Positions 39,585 through 50,226 of a stretch of 64,000 bases of DNA are shown one piece after another (position 1 is the first letter of the stretch; each line of letters starts with the position of its first letter). The notes below the pieces were generated by a model. That model was not told where the DNA came from. It ran no database searches and saw only the letters and a program-made list of their open reading frames with translations. The position numbers were made by a program, and so were the translations under genes. This DNA comes from Smittia aterrima (taxonomy: Eukaryota > Arthropoda > Insecta > Diptera > Chironomidae). Where the stretch lies: assembly GCA_033063855.1 (NCBI GenBank), contig CP093830.1, positions 6,076,854 through 6,140,853 of the forward strand, in the 5' to 3' direction.

Positions 39585-40547
39585 GTTTCTTGAACTTGAA
39601 AACGTGGGAGGGAGACAAGGGGTTGACTTACACGAGGAAAAAGTTGAAGATCACTAACAAGATTAGTTATGACTTTTGGTTTGAAGCATTAAAAAAAGAA
39701 TGTTAAGAGAAGATATCTTGTGGATGACGATCCCCTTGGAAGAAAATGTTCTCGCATAGATAAAACCGAAAATGTTTTCACTCTCTGCAATTGAAAGAGA
39801 ATTATGCTGCACAGCTGACAAAGTGTTGATGGAAATATTTAGATGAAAGCTCTCAAAAATTATTATTTATTCACGGTTGATTTACAATTAAAAAATATTA
39901 TTAACTACAAAAGACTATCAAGCAAGTGAATCACGATTTATTTTTGTTATCACAATTAACTTTTCAGAATTTTACAGTTCAATAATTTTGTAATCCTCGT
40001 TTCAATCGTGGCGTGAACATTTAATTGAGCAGTTAAGTGCAATTTACTACATTGTCAATCAATTTTAATTGCGATAGCTGACAACTCATCGAAGAAATCT
40101 TTCTCCATCAATTTCTGATAAAGCTTCTCCACATTTCCAAGCTAAACGAAGAAGTTAATGTACTCAATGTCTCCTAAAGCTTACATTACAACTATCAAAT
40201 TGCAAAAGGCACGAAATATTATTAAAAATAATTTTTATTCTCAGTTTCATTTAGTTAGTTTGAGTTTTTGAAAACGCAGAACTCAACAGTGAAAGGAAAT
40301 ATGTAATTCATAAGAAACTTAACTTCTAAATATGTTTTCTTGTTTGCTACTTTTGCAACAATCGATCGGCCATCAGAAATATTTGTCTCTGTCTCTCTTT
40401 TTATAGTGCGTTTCAAAAAATACCGGTGATAAATATTTCCTTGAGTTAGATTGGTCATTTTCAAGATTTCTGCTTTTCATTTTTGTTTTAGATCATTAAT
40501 AATTATTTAAAGAGAACTTGCCTCACGAAAATAACAATATGATTGAC
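39585..40547. other. Intergenic region between Inos and tra2
   Basis: Mostly noncoding and likely includes the tra2 3' UTR. Two small minus-strand frames lie just downstream of the tra2 stop: 67 codons from an ATG at 40458, and a 50-codon frame that needs a 43-nt intron (40184-40142) and ends ...KLMEKDFFDELSAIAIKID. Neither resembles a known family, so they are not called as genes. Confidence 0.4.
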
Positions 40548-41562
40548 TTAACTTCTATCACGACGCCCTCGGAAGGATTCACGACGTGGAGAGCGACGAT
40601 TCATTCCTCGATCCATTGGTGATCGACGTCTGACATCAGATCTTTGACGCATTTCTCTGTCTCTGTCAAAATCACGAACCGGCATTCGTTCACGAGATCG
40701 ATGACGCATTGGTTCTCTGCGTCGTGGCGGTTCCTCTCTACGAGATCCTCTGTCAGAAAGCATATCACGTCTTGGTGGTCTCTGTCGATCAAACGATCGA
40801 TTTCGTTGTCCTCGCTTGCCACGATAGAACCCAGGCGTGGGTGTATGTGCACGTTTCGTCTTTGAATAATCAACTCGAATGCGACGGTCTCTTATTTCCA
40901 TTCCATTTGTTTCTTGTAGAGCAGTTGTTGCGTCACGAGTCTTTGTATAATAAATGAAGCAATAGCCTCGGAATCCTTGCGACTTAGCATCGTAAACCAT
41001 GTGAACGGTGCAACTTCCGAATCTTTCAAAGATGTCACGGATTTCTCCTTCTGAAGTTCGTACGTGCAAGCCAAACACTCCAAGCACTGGTGATGGATCC
41101 TAAAAAGAGAGATTGATTATAACGAGATGTTGGAGAAGTGTTTTAAGGGAATTTACCGGAACTCCTGAGCCTGATCGACGACGACGATCAATTTTATTCA
41201 TTGGAGGTGGGCTTCTGTGACCGTTGCGAGCCTTAGGAACTGGAGAATGACTTAGGCTATATCGTTGTCGCATTGCATTCAGTAGTGGTGACTCGGATCG
41301 TTTTCTGTATTTCGCCGGCGGCCCTGGGGAGCTTCGATCACGTCTGGAACTTTTGCTGAAGAGAATTGAATATTATTGGATTTTGTCTGCGTTTTTGAAT
41401 TGGCTTGCAACGTACTTGTAGCGGTAAGCTGAGAACGATCGAGATCGCGAACGATTTTGAAGACTGCTGATAAAGAAAACAATAAAATTACGAAATGACA
41501 AAATGCAAAATTGATTTCGTTGAAATTCAGCATTATACTAACTAAATGTGTTCTCGCGACAT
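40548..41562 (-). CDS. tra2: Transformer-2 splicing regulator (tra2)
   Basis: Four exons, 41562-41543, 41466-41416, 41355-41157 and 41099-40548, give 273 residues. Tra2 binds exonic enhancers and directs sex-specific splicing of doublesex and fruitless in flies, working with Transformer in the nucleus. The layout is RS1 (MSREHIYSLQNRSRSRSFS...), one RRM at about 94-170 with RNP2 VFGLHV and RNP1 RGYCFIYY, the diagnostic linker RAHTPTPG, then RS2 rich in R, S, D and P. Exon 1 encodes only six full codons. The acceptor of exon 2 is a CAGCAG tandem site, so one serine may be optional. The start lies 169 bp from the divergent RNase H1 gene. Confidence 0.95.
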
Positions 41563-41731
41563 TCTGTGACTATTTGACTCTATGTTTCTTGACTTTTCGG
41601 ATCAATCTATCCGTTTCTTGTATTTATTTTCTTGATTTTCTTAATTTCCTCCGGTTTTCTTGTTCCAACCTAAAATGAAATCGGTCAACTCGGAATGTTT
41701 TGAAAACACACAAAAAATACAATTTTCGTTG
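41563..41731. promoter_or_regulatory. Shared divergent promoter, tra2 and RNase H1
   Basis: 169 bases separate the start codons of the two genes. The segment is AT-rich with long T runs and no clear TATA box. Sharing is inferred from spacing. Confidence 0.55.
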
Positions 41732-42679
41732 ATGCTTAAAATCTTAAGAATGCCTTTCTACGCTGTAGCTAGAGGACGAACAGTTGGCATATTTAATACG
41801 TGGTGAGTTAATAATTACATTAAACGCTTCGTTCAATTCACGAAACTTGTTTTTTTTAGGAAGGAATGCGAAAATCAAGTGAAAGGATTTCCTCGAGCTT
41901 CATTCAAAAAGTTCTCATCAGAAAATGAGGCTCGAGACTTTATAAATGGAAAATATATTCCGGCAAAGAAGAAGCCGAGACTTGAGATGGTCAACTTTGC
42001 AAATAAAATCAACAAAGAAGAAGAGAAACTCGAAAATATGTTCCTTGAGCTTACGGAAGAGACTCCACCGACATCATCTCCTTCGCCAAAACGAAAGTTT
42101 CCAGGAGGAGACATTAAGTTTCAGCCTCCAGAGCCAACGACTGAGAAATTATACAATTCAATCAAATTTCACGAAGATGCAAAAGGATTCGTTCACGTCT
42201 ACACAGATGGGTCTTGTTTAAACAACGGGAAGTACACAGCAGCTGCTGGTTTTGGTGTTTTCTTTGGAGACAATCATCCACTGAATGTCTCGGATCCCAT
42301 CACAGGTCGCCCCACGAACAACGTTGGAGAAATCCAAGCATCGATTCGAGCAATTCAAGACGCTCAAATTTATGGAGTTAAAAGACTTAACATTTTCACC
42401 GACTCACAGTTTCTAATAAATTCAGTTTGCAAATGGATGAGCGGATGGAAACGAAAGGAATGGAAACTGGCATCAGGAAAAAGTGTCGTCAACAAAAAGG
42501 ATTTCATGAAACTTGATGAACTTATCGAGTCGGGCAGCATGGTCATTCAATGGTCGTACGTCCCAGCACACAAGAACATCCATGGAAACGAAGAAGCTGA
42601 CAAACTCGCAAAGTTAGGCGCAAGCAGATATCTCACAAAGAAGGAGCGAGAAGAAGAAGCAGAATATTTTACTGAATAA
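41732..42679 (+). CDS. rnh1: Ribonuclease H1
   Basis: Two exons, 41732-41802 and 41860-42679, give 296 residues. The enzyme cuts RNA in RNA-DNA hybrids and acts in nucleus and mitochondria. The amino-terminal hybrid-binding domain reads FYAVARGRTVGIFNTW...CENQVKGFPRASFKKFSS. A K- and E-rich linker follows. The carboxyl RNase H domain has all four acid residues in place: D in VYTDGSC, E in NNVGEIQA, D in IFTDSQF and D in HGNEEADKLA. The first six residues (MLKILR) precede a second ATG at codon 7, so a short mitochondrial-leaning form and a shorter form could both be made, as human RNASEH1 does with a longer leader. The stop codon TAA sits inside AATAAA. Confidence 0.95.
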
Positions 42680-42694
42680 ATTTCTTGTTTTATT
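42675..42694. terminator. Interleaved poly(A) signals, RNase H1 and UBLCP1
   Basis: Plus-strand AATAAA at 42675-42680 overlaps the RNase H1 stop codon. Minus-strand AATAAA at 42694-42689 serves UBLCP1. Cleavage 10-30 nt beyond each would make the two transcripts overlap at their 3' ends. Confidence 0.6.
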
Positions 42695-42725
42695 ATTGAA
42701 GAAGTCAAACGATTACATTAAACGA

Positions 42726-43832
42726 TTACTTATGACGAGGTGGAGTGTACGATTCCCATTTACGATGATTTAAAAGATTGAAGTCAGTGCAGTGATCAGA
42801 GATGTTCTTCAAATAAGTGGCTAGTTTCAGAAGTTCCTTATCTTTCTCACGATTGAGATGACATTGACTGAACGGCTTAATGCGTAATCCGCTCTTGGGG
42901 TTCATGAGAAAGTTTCTACGAATGTCGTCAAACATAATTGTGTTCTTCGATGAGTATTGATCCATTTTTCCCCAGATTACTTGAAGCGGCTTTACTTCGA
43001 CGATTCCTCTTTTTGGACAATGAACTGTTATCATCGCAGCGGAGTCGAGATAGAAATGAATTTTGTAGTTTACGTGGTTGTGTACTCCAAGAAGCTTCAT
43101 CTTTTCGATAATCCATTTCATGCTTGTAGCGGACCAGATCACGATATCGTAGTCTTCGTAAGCAGACGTGAGAAATTCGTGGAGATAGGGCCGCATCAGT
43201 TCGTTTCCTGTTTCAGCAGCAGATCTATGATCAAAAAGTGTGTAATCGATGTCGAGAACCAAAAGTTTCTTTCCTTCTCGTGCTGGGTTTAGAACCTCAA
43301 ACTTGTATTCTTTAATTCGACGACGGATCTTTGACAAATAGACCTCTTTAGTCTCGAAAGAAGACGAATCTTCGATAGTTTCGTCTTCAAAATCGTTAAT
43401 CACAAAGTTTTGATCCGGCTTTTCGTTAACACTTGCTATATCAGCCTCCAAGCTGCCTACCATCATTAATGGTTTTCCAATCTTAATGTCAAGCTCTGAG
43501 ATCTTTGTAGTTTCATCGAATTTGACTCCTCCTTTTGCTTTAAGCCCTAAAATCTTCTGTCGGTCGGGCTTTACTTGCGTTTCCTTAAAAATTTTGAATC
43601 GCATAATCGCGACATCATCAAGCGGATCCAAGACAATATGAAACATGCTTCCATTCCATTTTAAAGTCTGAATGAGAAAGCAATTTGTTACAACAACAAT
43701 CAATCATCGTCGGCAAATGAAAAGTTATCTCGTTACAATGATTAGAGAAATACTTACGACTTTAATCGTCTCTACATCTGTATCTACATCTTTATCGTCG
43801 TTCATTTTCTGTTTTTTGATATCAGAACTCAT
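42726..43832 (-). CDS. UBLCP1: Ubiquitin-like domain-containing CTD phosphatase 1 (UBLCP1)
   Basis: Two exons, 43832-43758 and 43667-42726, give 338 residues (human 318). UBLCP1 is a nuclear phosphatase that docks on the proteasome through its ubiquitin-like domain and removes phosphates from it. The ubiquitin-like fold spans about residues 24-100 (VTLKWNGSMFHIVLD...KILGLKAKGG...TKISELDIK). The FCP1/SCP-type phosphatase domain carries the DxDxT catalytic loop as LVLDIDYTLFDH, then IVIWSATSMKWI and the NTIMFDDIRRNFLMNP motif. The intron was placed by frame: exon 1 ends ...ETIKV and exon 2 begins TLKWNG. A second ATG at codon 10 is an alternative start. Convergent with RNase H1 and divergent from MAD2L1BP. 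Confidence 0.95.
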
Positions 43833-43971
43833 GAAAAGATTTGTGATGAAATTTTTCCACGAAAAACAGTCTGAGAAGACGAAAACAAAGTCTGAGAAGA
43901 ATAATTTTTATTTGAAATTTCGTCGCCTCGGTATCAGTTATTCTCGGTAAAATTATTTTCTGAAAACAACA
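43833..43971. promoter_or_regulatory. Shared divergent promoter, UBLCP1 and MAD2L1BP
   Basis: 139 bases separate the two start codons. No TATA box was identified. Sharing is inferred from spacing. Confidence 0.55.
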
Positions 43972-44765
43972 ATGGAAGTGAAAAGTATTAAAATTGACTT
44001 AAATGTTCGTCCTTCAGCAAATTTGTGTCGGAAACTAATGCTCTCGCTGTTTGACCATTTGCTTTATTCGAGATCGCAGATTCCGTTCTCCTTTGGACTT
44101 TTTAAGAACTTTATAGAATTAAAAGCTAAAAACAAGGACGAAACAAAACAAGGAGTCAACTGGAAAATCCAGAAACAATTGAAATTGGCCAGCGAAACAT
44201 ATGAAAAGATCTGCATTGTAAAGGATGTAAGTTGATAAGTTAGTTTCCTGTAAATTCAAATCGTTAATATGCAAATTTTTAGATTCTGGAGACTTCAATT
44301 GCCAGCGAGATTTTAATAATTTTTGGAAGTACGATTTACACACCGAAGGAGAGCTATCATATTCTTTTCCCCACCGTCAACGAGCTGATGCTGCCAACTT
44401 TTATCAATGAAACAAACTTTCTAAAGAGAATATTGCTAACGATTATTGAGAACGACGAACTGAAAACGAATAATGACCAACAACTGTCGACTACAAATAT
44501 TTTCATACTCCTGAAACTGCAAAAGCCTTGTGAAGATCATTCTGATCTTGTTGAGCTTAGAAAGTTTAAGCTAGCAAAGTCATGTCGTAAATTCTCAATT
44601 CAGTTTAAAACGGATTTCAATATTTTTGAAGATTTTCAAGAAATGAGCTTGAGTGAGAACACTTTGCCCACCACAGATGACGAGGATGATGTTTGGCATC
44701 AATCAAAGACATTCGTTAAAGGCTTCAAGGACATTCTCGTTAATGATCAATCAATTTGGAATTAA
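43972..44765 (+). CDS. MAD2L1BP: MAD2L1-binding protein (p31comet)
   Basis: Two exons, 43972-44226 and 44283-44765, give 245 residues. p31comet binds closed Mad2 and, with TRIP13, switches off the spindle checkpoint. Support comes from the family pattern: an opening block RKLMLSLFDHLLYSRSQIPF, the central EILIIFGSTIYTPKESYHI, which parallels the human stretch with GG.ALSPKEFYEL, and the closing VWHQSKTFVKGFKD, which parallels human IWFQAPVTFKGFRE. The last motif is the safety-belt mimic region that contacts Mad2. Divergence is high, as usual for this gene in flies. The stop codon overlaps ATTAAA, and the TEFM gene meets it tail-to-tail 32 bp away. Confidence 0.85.
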
Positions 44766-44777
44766 ATCAGCTTTATT
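44761..44777. terminator. Interleaved poly(A) signals, MAD2L1BP and TEFM
   Basis: Plus ATTAAA at 44761-44766 includes the MAD2L1BP stop codon; minus AATAAA at 44777-44772 serves TEFM. The predicted 3' ends overlap by tens of bases. Confidence 0.55.
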
Positions 44778-44797
44778 TTACAATTTACTTTTGAGTC

Positions 44798-45972
44798 TTA
44801 GTCATTTCCGCGTTTGTTCAAGATTGCAGCACTTCCTGGGCATTTTTGTACTGACAATTTCAGGAAGGCTAAGCCATTAAGAAATGCTAGCCCGATGAAC
44901 TCACGATCTAACTTAAACATTCCTCGCAACTGTTCACGCATTTGCATTGAGATGTCGATACCAGTGAATGAAGCATTGTTGGGTTGATCAGATCCTTCGC
45001 TGCATCTGAAGATATGCTCGAGTACATGATCAGTTGAGACTCGTTCTGTGCCGACGTACGTCTTGTACAATCGCGAGGAGACAAAGTTTTTGAGGAAGAA
45101 AACTTTCTCTTCCAATACTTCATTCGAGTTGTCGTCTACTTGCAATACGTTTTCTTCTCTGGCAGCCATCAAAACACTGAGCATCGCAAGAACTTGCGAC
45201 TTTTGGACATTGACTGTCATTTGAGCTGGATTCCCTGGTTGCGTTGCTAGTCGTGGCGTTTGTTGACTTTCGAGAACATAAACGTCAGCCTTAGGAATCT
45301 TTCTATTCAAGATGACAAGCATTCGAATGAGGTCGGATAAGCTTGGCTTCTTATCTTCATTTCCGATTGCATGACAAGCCCATTCGTCGACAAATATCGG
45401 AGCAGTTGAACTCTCAGCGAGAGCTTCGTGATCACCGAAACTTAGTTTCGCCCATGCGATGTAATTAACGTCCACATGAAAGGAAACGCAAGATGTTATC
45501 GCCTTCCTGACTCGATCGGTTACCGGAGGCGAGATTACTTTCAGATTATTAGCTTTAGTAGCTGCCGGCTTTTTCTCAGCGGGATTCGATGATTGTTCTT
45601 GAGCAACAAGAATACTTTCACAGAATTTCTCCAACACCTTCACACCAAAGCCATCAATCTCTAAGATCTCGTCTACAGACTTGAAATCTCCTTGTTTCAG
45701 CTTTCGTTGCTCAATTTTCTTGATTCGTGGCTTTGAGATGTTAAATTGTGCAAGTTCGTCTTGAGACTGTTTATTAACAACATTCAGGATTTTAGAAGTC
45801 TGTTTCTCATCGTAATTAACAGCAAAATCTAATGAATTTTGCTTCTTTTCGTTCGACGATACAAGGCTTCGAACATGTGAGATCCTTAAAAACATTGAAT
45901 TTTAGATTTTCAATTTCTAACATAAAACGCAACTCACCGATGAATTCTTAACAAATTAAATGATTTCAACAT
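44798..45972 (-). CDS. TEFM: Mitochondrial transcription elongation factor (TEFM)
   Basis: Two exons, 45972-45938 and 45884-44798, give 373 residues. TEFM binds mitochondrial RNA polymerase, raises its processivity and blocks early termination. The amino end (MLKSFNLLRIHRISHVRSLVSS) is basic and suits mitochondrial import. A helix-hairpin-helix region follows (LKQGDFKSVDEILEIDGFGVKVLEKFCESIL), then a pseudo-nuclease RNase H-like domain opening with VSFHVDVNYIAWAKLSFGD and continuing to AFLKLSV. Exon 1 is only 35 nt and was found by frame: its last two bases complete an Arg codon. Convergent with MAD2L1BP, divergent from DPM3. Confidence 0.82.
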
Positions 45973-46151
45973 CTTTATAATGTTTAATCTCAGACTGTTA
46001 CTTAATATTACAAGCTATTTACAGAAATAATGAATTCAAATGTGGAGAACAAACAAAATATTTTTTTCGTCTTCTCGGTTTGTTTACAAAAATTAAACTG
46101 TGAAACATCAGCAAAAATATTAAATTTAAATTATTTATTGAAGCTCAAAAA
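45973..46151. promoter_or_regulatory. Shared divergent promoter, TEFM and DPM3
   Basis: 179 bases separate the two start codons. AT-rich, without a clear TATA box. Sharing is inferred from spacing. Confidence 0.55.
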
Positions 46152-46554
46152 ATGACTAAACTTGGCGAATGGCTCTTTGGGTTAACGATTTTCTTCGGAA
46201 TCTACGCGGCGTTAGTGACGAAACAGATTAAACATCATTTGATCGACGATTTCTTCTTTGAGATTCAGATCCTGCCTCTCGTTCTTATCGCTTTGCTTGG
46301 TGTAAGTACTGATAAGGGAATGATTGCATTTTGGAGGAATCCAAAAAGCTTCTTCATATTTATTAGAGATTAAGACAATGTTGAAGAATGACGATGACTA
46401 ATTAAAACTGTTCTTTCAGATCTACGCTGTTGTCACAGTTCTTTATCGAACGCTGACCTTTAATGATTGCACGGAGGCTGCTGAAGAGATACAGAGACAA
46501 ATTAATGAAGCGAGGACGGATCTCCGAACCAAAGGAATGAAGTTCGACGACTAA
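46152..46554 (+). CDS. DPM3: Dolichol-phosphate mannosyltransferase subunit 3 (DPM3)
   Basis: Two exons, 46152-46301 and 46420-46554, give 94 residues (human 92). DPM3 is the ER membrane anchor that holds the catalytic subunit DPM1, which makes dolichol-phosphate mannose for N-glycans and GPI anchors. Two hydrophobic helices are plain (WLFGLTIFFGIYAALV and ILPLVLIALLGIYAVVTVLY). The carboxyl end has the family signature FNDCTEAAEEIQRQINEARTDLRTKGM. The 118-nt intron falls between the two halves of the second helix. Start is the first ATG. Confidence 0.95.
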
Positions 46555-47221
46555 AGAATTTGCTTTCATTATTCCAAAACTTGAGACTAAACTTTAAACT
46601 AATTAAAGAATTTTATAAGAAAAGTTTGAAATGAAAATGTTCTTGGCCATGAAAAATGCAAATAAAAGCTTTCATTATTCCATCGTTATCAACGATCAAT
46701 CTTCTGGAATATGATGTCATGCAATTTGATGATGTATAAACCATGTGAACATTTCCCTTCGCTGTTTTGCGTTTACCGACGTCAAAAACCTTCGTTGAAG
46801 AGCATCGATAAATTAAATGAACCTTTCCTATCCCAAAAAAGGAGAAGACATAATTTATATCTTTGCCTTTAAATGTCGCACCGCAAATTGAATTCTCTCG
46901 AATTGCATTCAACATGACATGCAAATCACTAGCGAATGAGTTGAGCTAATATTCATCAAACTGCAATATTAAACATTTTCTACACAAACGTCTTCAACTT
47001 CGTAGAAAATACATTTACAACCGCCACTGCTCAAAGCTCTTTCCCTCTTTTAAAAGTTTTCTTTCGTTTTCTACTTCTCCATGCGAAAAAAAAACAACTC
47101 AAGTTAGTTTCTCGTCTCTCACGTTTTAGTTTTCGTTCAACAGCGAATCGGATTGGATTGAATTAATATCAAAATAATTTTTTAGTCGCGAGTGTTTAAT
47201 TCCAAAAGCAACAGAGACAAG
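46555..47221. other. Intergenic region between DPM3 and GILT
   Basis: Noncoding as far as I can see. A 103-codon minus-strand frame at 46613-46924 has no recognisable domain and looks like a chance frame. The right part likely contains the GILT promoter; no TATA box at a clear distance was seen. Confidence 0.5.
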
Positions 47222-50200
47222 ATGCTCGTTAAAGTTTTATTTTTGTTCGGCGTCCTCGCCGTCACAAGCGCGCAAAAGGTAAGCGAGTTGCAGTTAAGCA
47301 TCGGTTGACCCAAGCGACCACGAAAATAGGCGCGGCATTTGTGCTCACGCATAATTAAATGTGAAATATTCAACAACTATCGCTTTTGCTCTCGACCAGA
47401 ACGAACAGAATTATCTTCCATTGTTTTGTTTTTTTTCGCGAGGCGCCTAGCTAGGTACTAATCAAAAATGTGCGAAAAACCTTTCGTGGGAATCGTGATG
47501 CGTCTTTAATTTATAATTTTTTTCGCAGTTTGAAACTTTGTCTCCCTCTATCTTAAGCGCAACCTGTGCTTCATCTTATTATTTCATGTTTTCGTATATT
47601 TTTTTTTTACAAAATATCAAACCGGTTTCTATTTTCGACAAAGCGACTCTCGCTTGCTGTTTCTGAATTCTGCCGCAAATAATGAAGAAGCACTTACCTG
47701 AAGTTGTTACCGTCTTTTTGGGATTAACTTTTCAAAGTCATTTAATTACAGTTACTTGAATGATTAATGGCGAAGTAATTTTTCAATTGCAATGACTCGA
47801 CGGAACTGTCGAACCAATCCCACTCAAATTTATATTTCGTAGAAACATAAAAAAAACTTCCAAGCCGTTGTCGATCTCCTTCTTCACCTTCATTCGTCTC
47901 GTTTGATCAATAACATTTTGCATCGAAAGTGCAATTGAATGTTTGGTTCCCCTGTTGATCAAACGAAATATTAGTTGACCTCGTTTAGAAGCTAAAGTGG
48001 ATCACGTCAACTCACGAAAGTGGTCTTTTCATGGTTCAACGAACTTTGACATCAATTTATGCTACGCAGCGTAGTGCAATTGTTGCGCAATTCAACTCGT
48101 CAATTTAAATATTTCAACGTATCTCGGAAAACTTTCGCTATGAGTCATTTTTTTAATAATATCGAATCATCAACAAAAAAAAATTGTTCTTTGTCAGTTC
48201 AAACATTTCCACAGGTGATAATTTCATTTACACATTTCTCAACGCTGGCGTAACGTGCAAAGATGAACAAGGAACGACTTGTATTCGTCTAACTCATAGC
48301 GACGAGTCAGACAGTTTCGTTTGTTCTAAAGCTCAAGGGTAACTTGAGGAGAAGTTTAACGAACCTTCGATCCTTAACAAGGGGAAATGAGTTGGAACTT
48401 AGTTGATAACATCACGCGGAAGAGAACTAATTTTCGTTTTATTGCGTTTCTGCTTTCTCACCGCAGCCGCTGTCGAGTTTTAATGTTTGTCCACACCGCA
48501 ATATTTCTATTCGACATCCCTCAAACGAAATGATTCCTTTTAATGACAAAGCGTTCCAATGACTTACTTCTTTTTGTAATTTCATTTTACTTATCAAGGT
48601 TGTTGTTATAGAACTGATTGCTTTGGGGGTTTGTGGATTCTTCACGCGACAATAGTTACGCGATGGTCAAAAGCATAATTAACAGTTGTCGATAAAAATA
48701 TTCCAAACGTGGGCGATTGCATCACGCGATAGTTTTCATATTTACAATCAACGAGTAGTTACCGAAAATAAAAGTTAGAAAGCAATTCATTTGGTAGGGC
48801 CTATGAGTAACGATGGGTGTAGGCTCATGGTTAAGTGAGGAAGTGACGTCTAAAATCAAAGATTGATCTCTCACGAACAACAAATAAATTAGACTGTTTA
48901 TTATTTTGATCAAATGAAACGCTCACGATGTCCCAAAGTGACTGAAGAAGTTTGACGAAGGTTGATTTTCAATTAAACCCAAATTTTAAAGTGAACCCTT
49001 TGAACATTATTTATGATTGCACCCGATGCCGATTGTGCAATAAACATTTCGATCCATACAACTCGAGAGAGAGCAAAGTTATTGCCTAAGCGATGTCATA
49101 AAGGCACATTCGGAGAGCATGAAAATGTCACGAGCTACAAGATTGTTTGTTTCAAAACTGAGTTCATTCAGTTAATTGACCGAGAAATAATTAAATTTCC
49201 AAAAACATTTTCCGCGAGAACAAACCTCGGTTTCATTCTAAACCAATGCGCTAATGTGTGTTCATTATTTATTGACGAATAGCTGTTAGAAAAAAAGTTT
49301 TAATGGAGAGACAGATGACACAATTGACCGCTCTGAACTTGAAATGTTGTTGCGTTCTGCGGTTTTGTCATTGCGAAGAGAATTAATAAACAATTTATTG
49401 TGAACTATGAAAGAGCTTGACGATTCTCTTTCTTTTACAGACCCCCGTCTATGTTTACTATGAATCTCTCTGCCCTGATTCTCAAGCCTTCATCAGCAAG
49501 CAATTGTACCCAGCAATGAAGATGTTCAAGGACCACGTCGATTTGCATTTGGTGCCTTTCGGAAAATCAACTGTAAGTTCTCTTAACTTTGAATTATCTT
49601 TGAAATTTAATTTTAATTCGTTAACAGTATCAAACACGTGGATCTGACACAACCTTCGATTGCCATCACGGACCTAACGAGGTAATTGCTCGAATAACAA
49701 TTTCAATGAGATTTTGAAATAATTCTTGTTGTTCTCTAATTAGTGCTACGGAAACAAAATCCATGCTTGCGCTATCAATCACATCCAAGTCGACTCTTTC
49801 CAACAAGAGAACACTCGGGAGACCTTGATTGTCGAGTACATCAATTGCTTGATGACTGCTGTCTTCCCCGATGAACCTTATGCGCAGTTCGCTCGTCGTT
49901 GTGCTAAGCAAGTTCAAGTCAAGACTTACGATTCGATTGAAGCTTGTGCAAACTCAACTGAAGGAAGCAAATACTTGGAAATCATGGGAGAAATCACAAA
50001 CAAGTTGCAGGATCCTCTGAAGAGCGTTCCAACAATTACAGTTCGCGAGTCATTCGACCAGCAAATTCAAAACATGGCTCTTACTGACTTCAACACAACA
50101 GTTTGTCAGAACCTTCCTAAACCAGTTCCAGCAGTTTGCCGCGCTTACAGCTCAGCGACATCTACCTCGATCAGCATCGTCGCCGGAGTCTTTGCACTTA

Positions 50201-50226
50201 TTGCAGTCTTCGCTCGCATGTTCTAA
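47222..50226 (+). CDS. GILT-like lysosomal thiol reductase
   Basis: Four exons, 47222-47278, 49441-49572, 49628-49681 and 49744-50226, give 241 residues. GILT proteins reduce disulfides in the lysosome and help unfold ingested proteins; in insects they act in immunity. Exon 1 encodes the signal peptide (MLVKVLFLFGVLAVTSA). The thioredoxin-like core begins VYVYYESLCPDS, where the classic CxxC is CxxS. The family signature CxHGxxECxxNxxxxC is complete as CHHGPNECYGNKIHAC, split by intron 3. The carboxyl end has a hydrophobic stretch (SISIVAGVFALIAVFARMF) that could be a membrane or GPI-type tail. Intron 1 is 2.16 kb, by far the longest in this half. AATAAA follows near 50248. Confidence 0.92.
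47279..49440 (+). other. GILT intron 1 (2.16 kb)
   Basis: Noncoding; short chance frames only. No repeat or RNA gene was recognised. It separates the signal-peptide exon from the catalytic exons. Confidence 0.6.

Noticed and set aside
46613..46924. 103-codon minus-strand open frame between DPM3 and GILT
   Set aside because: No family match; overlaps the probable DPM3 3' end.
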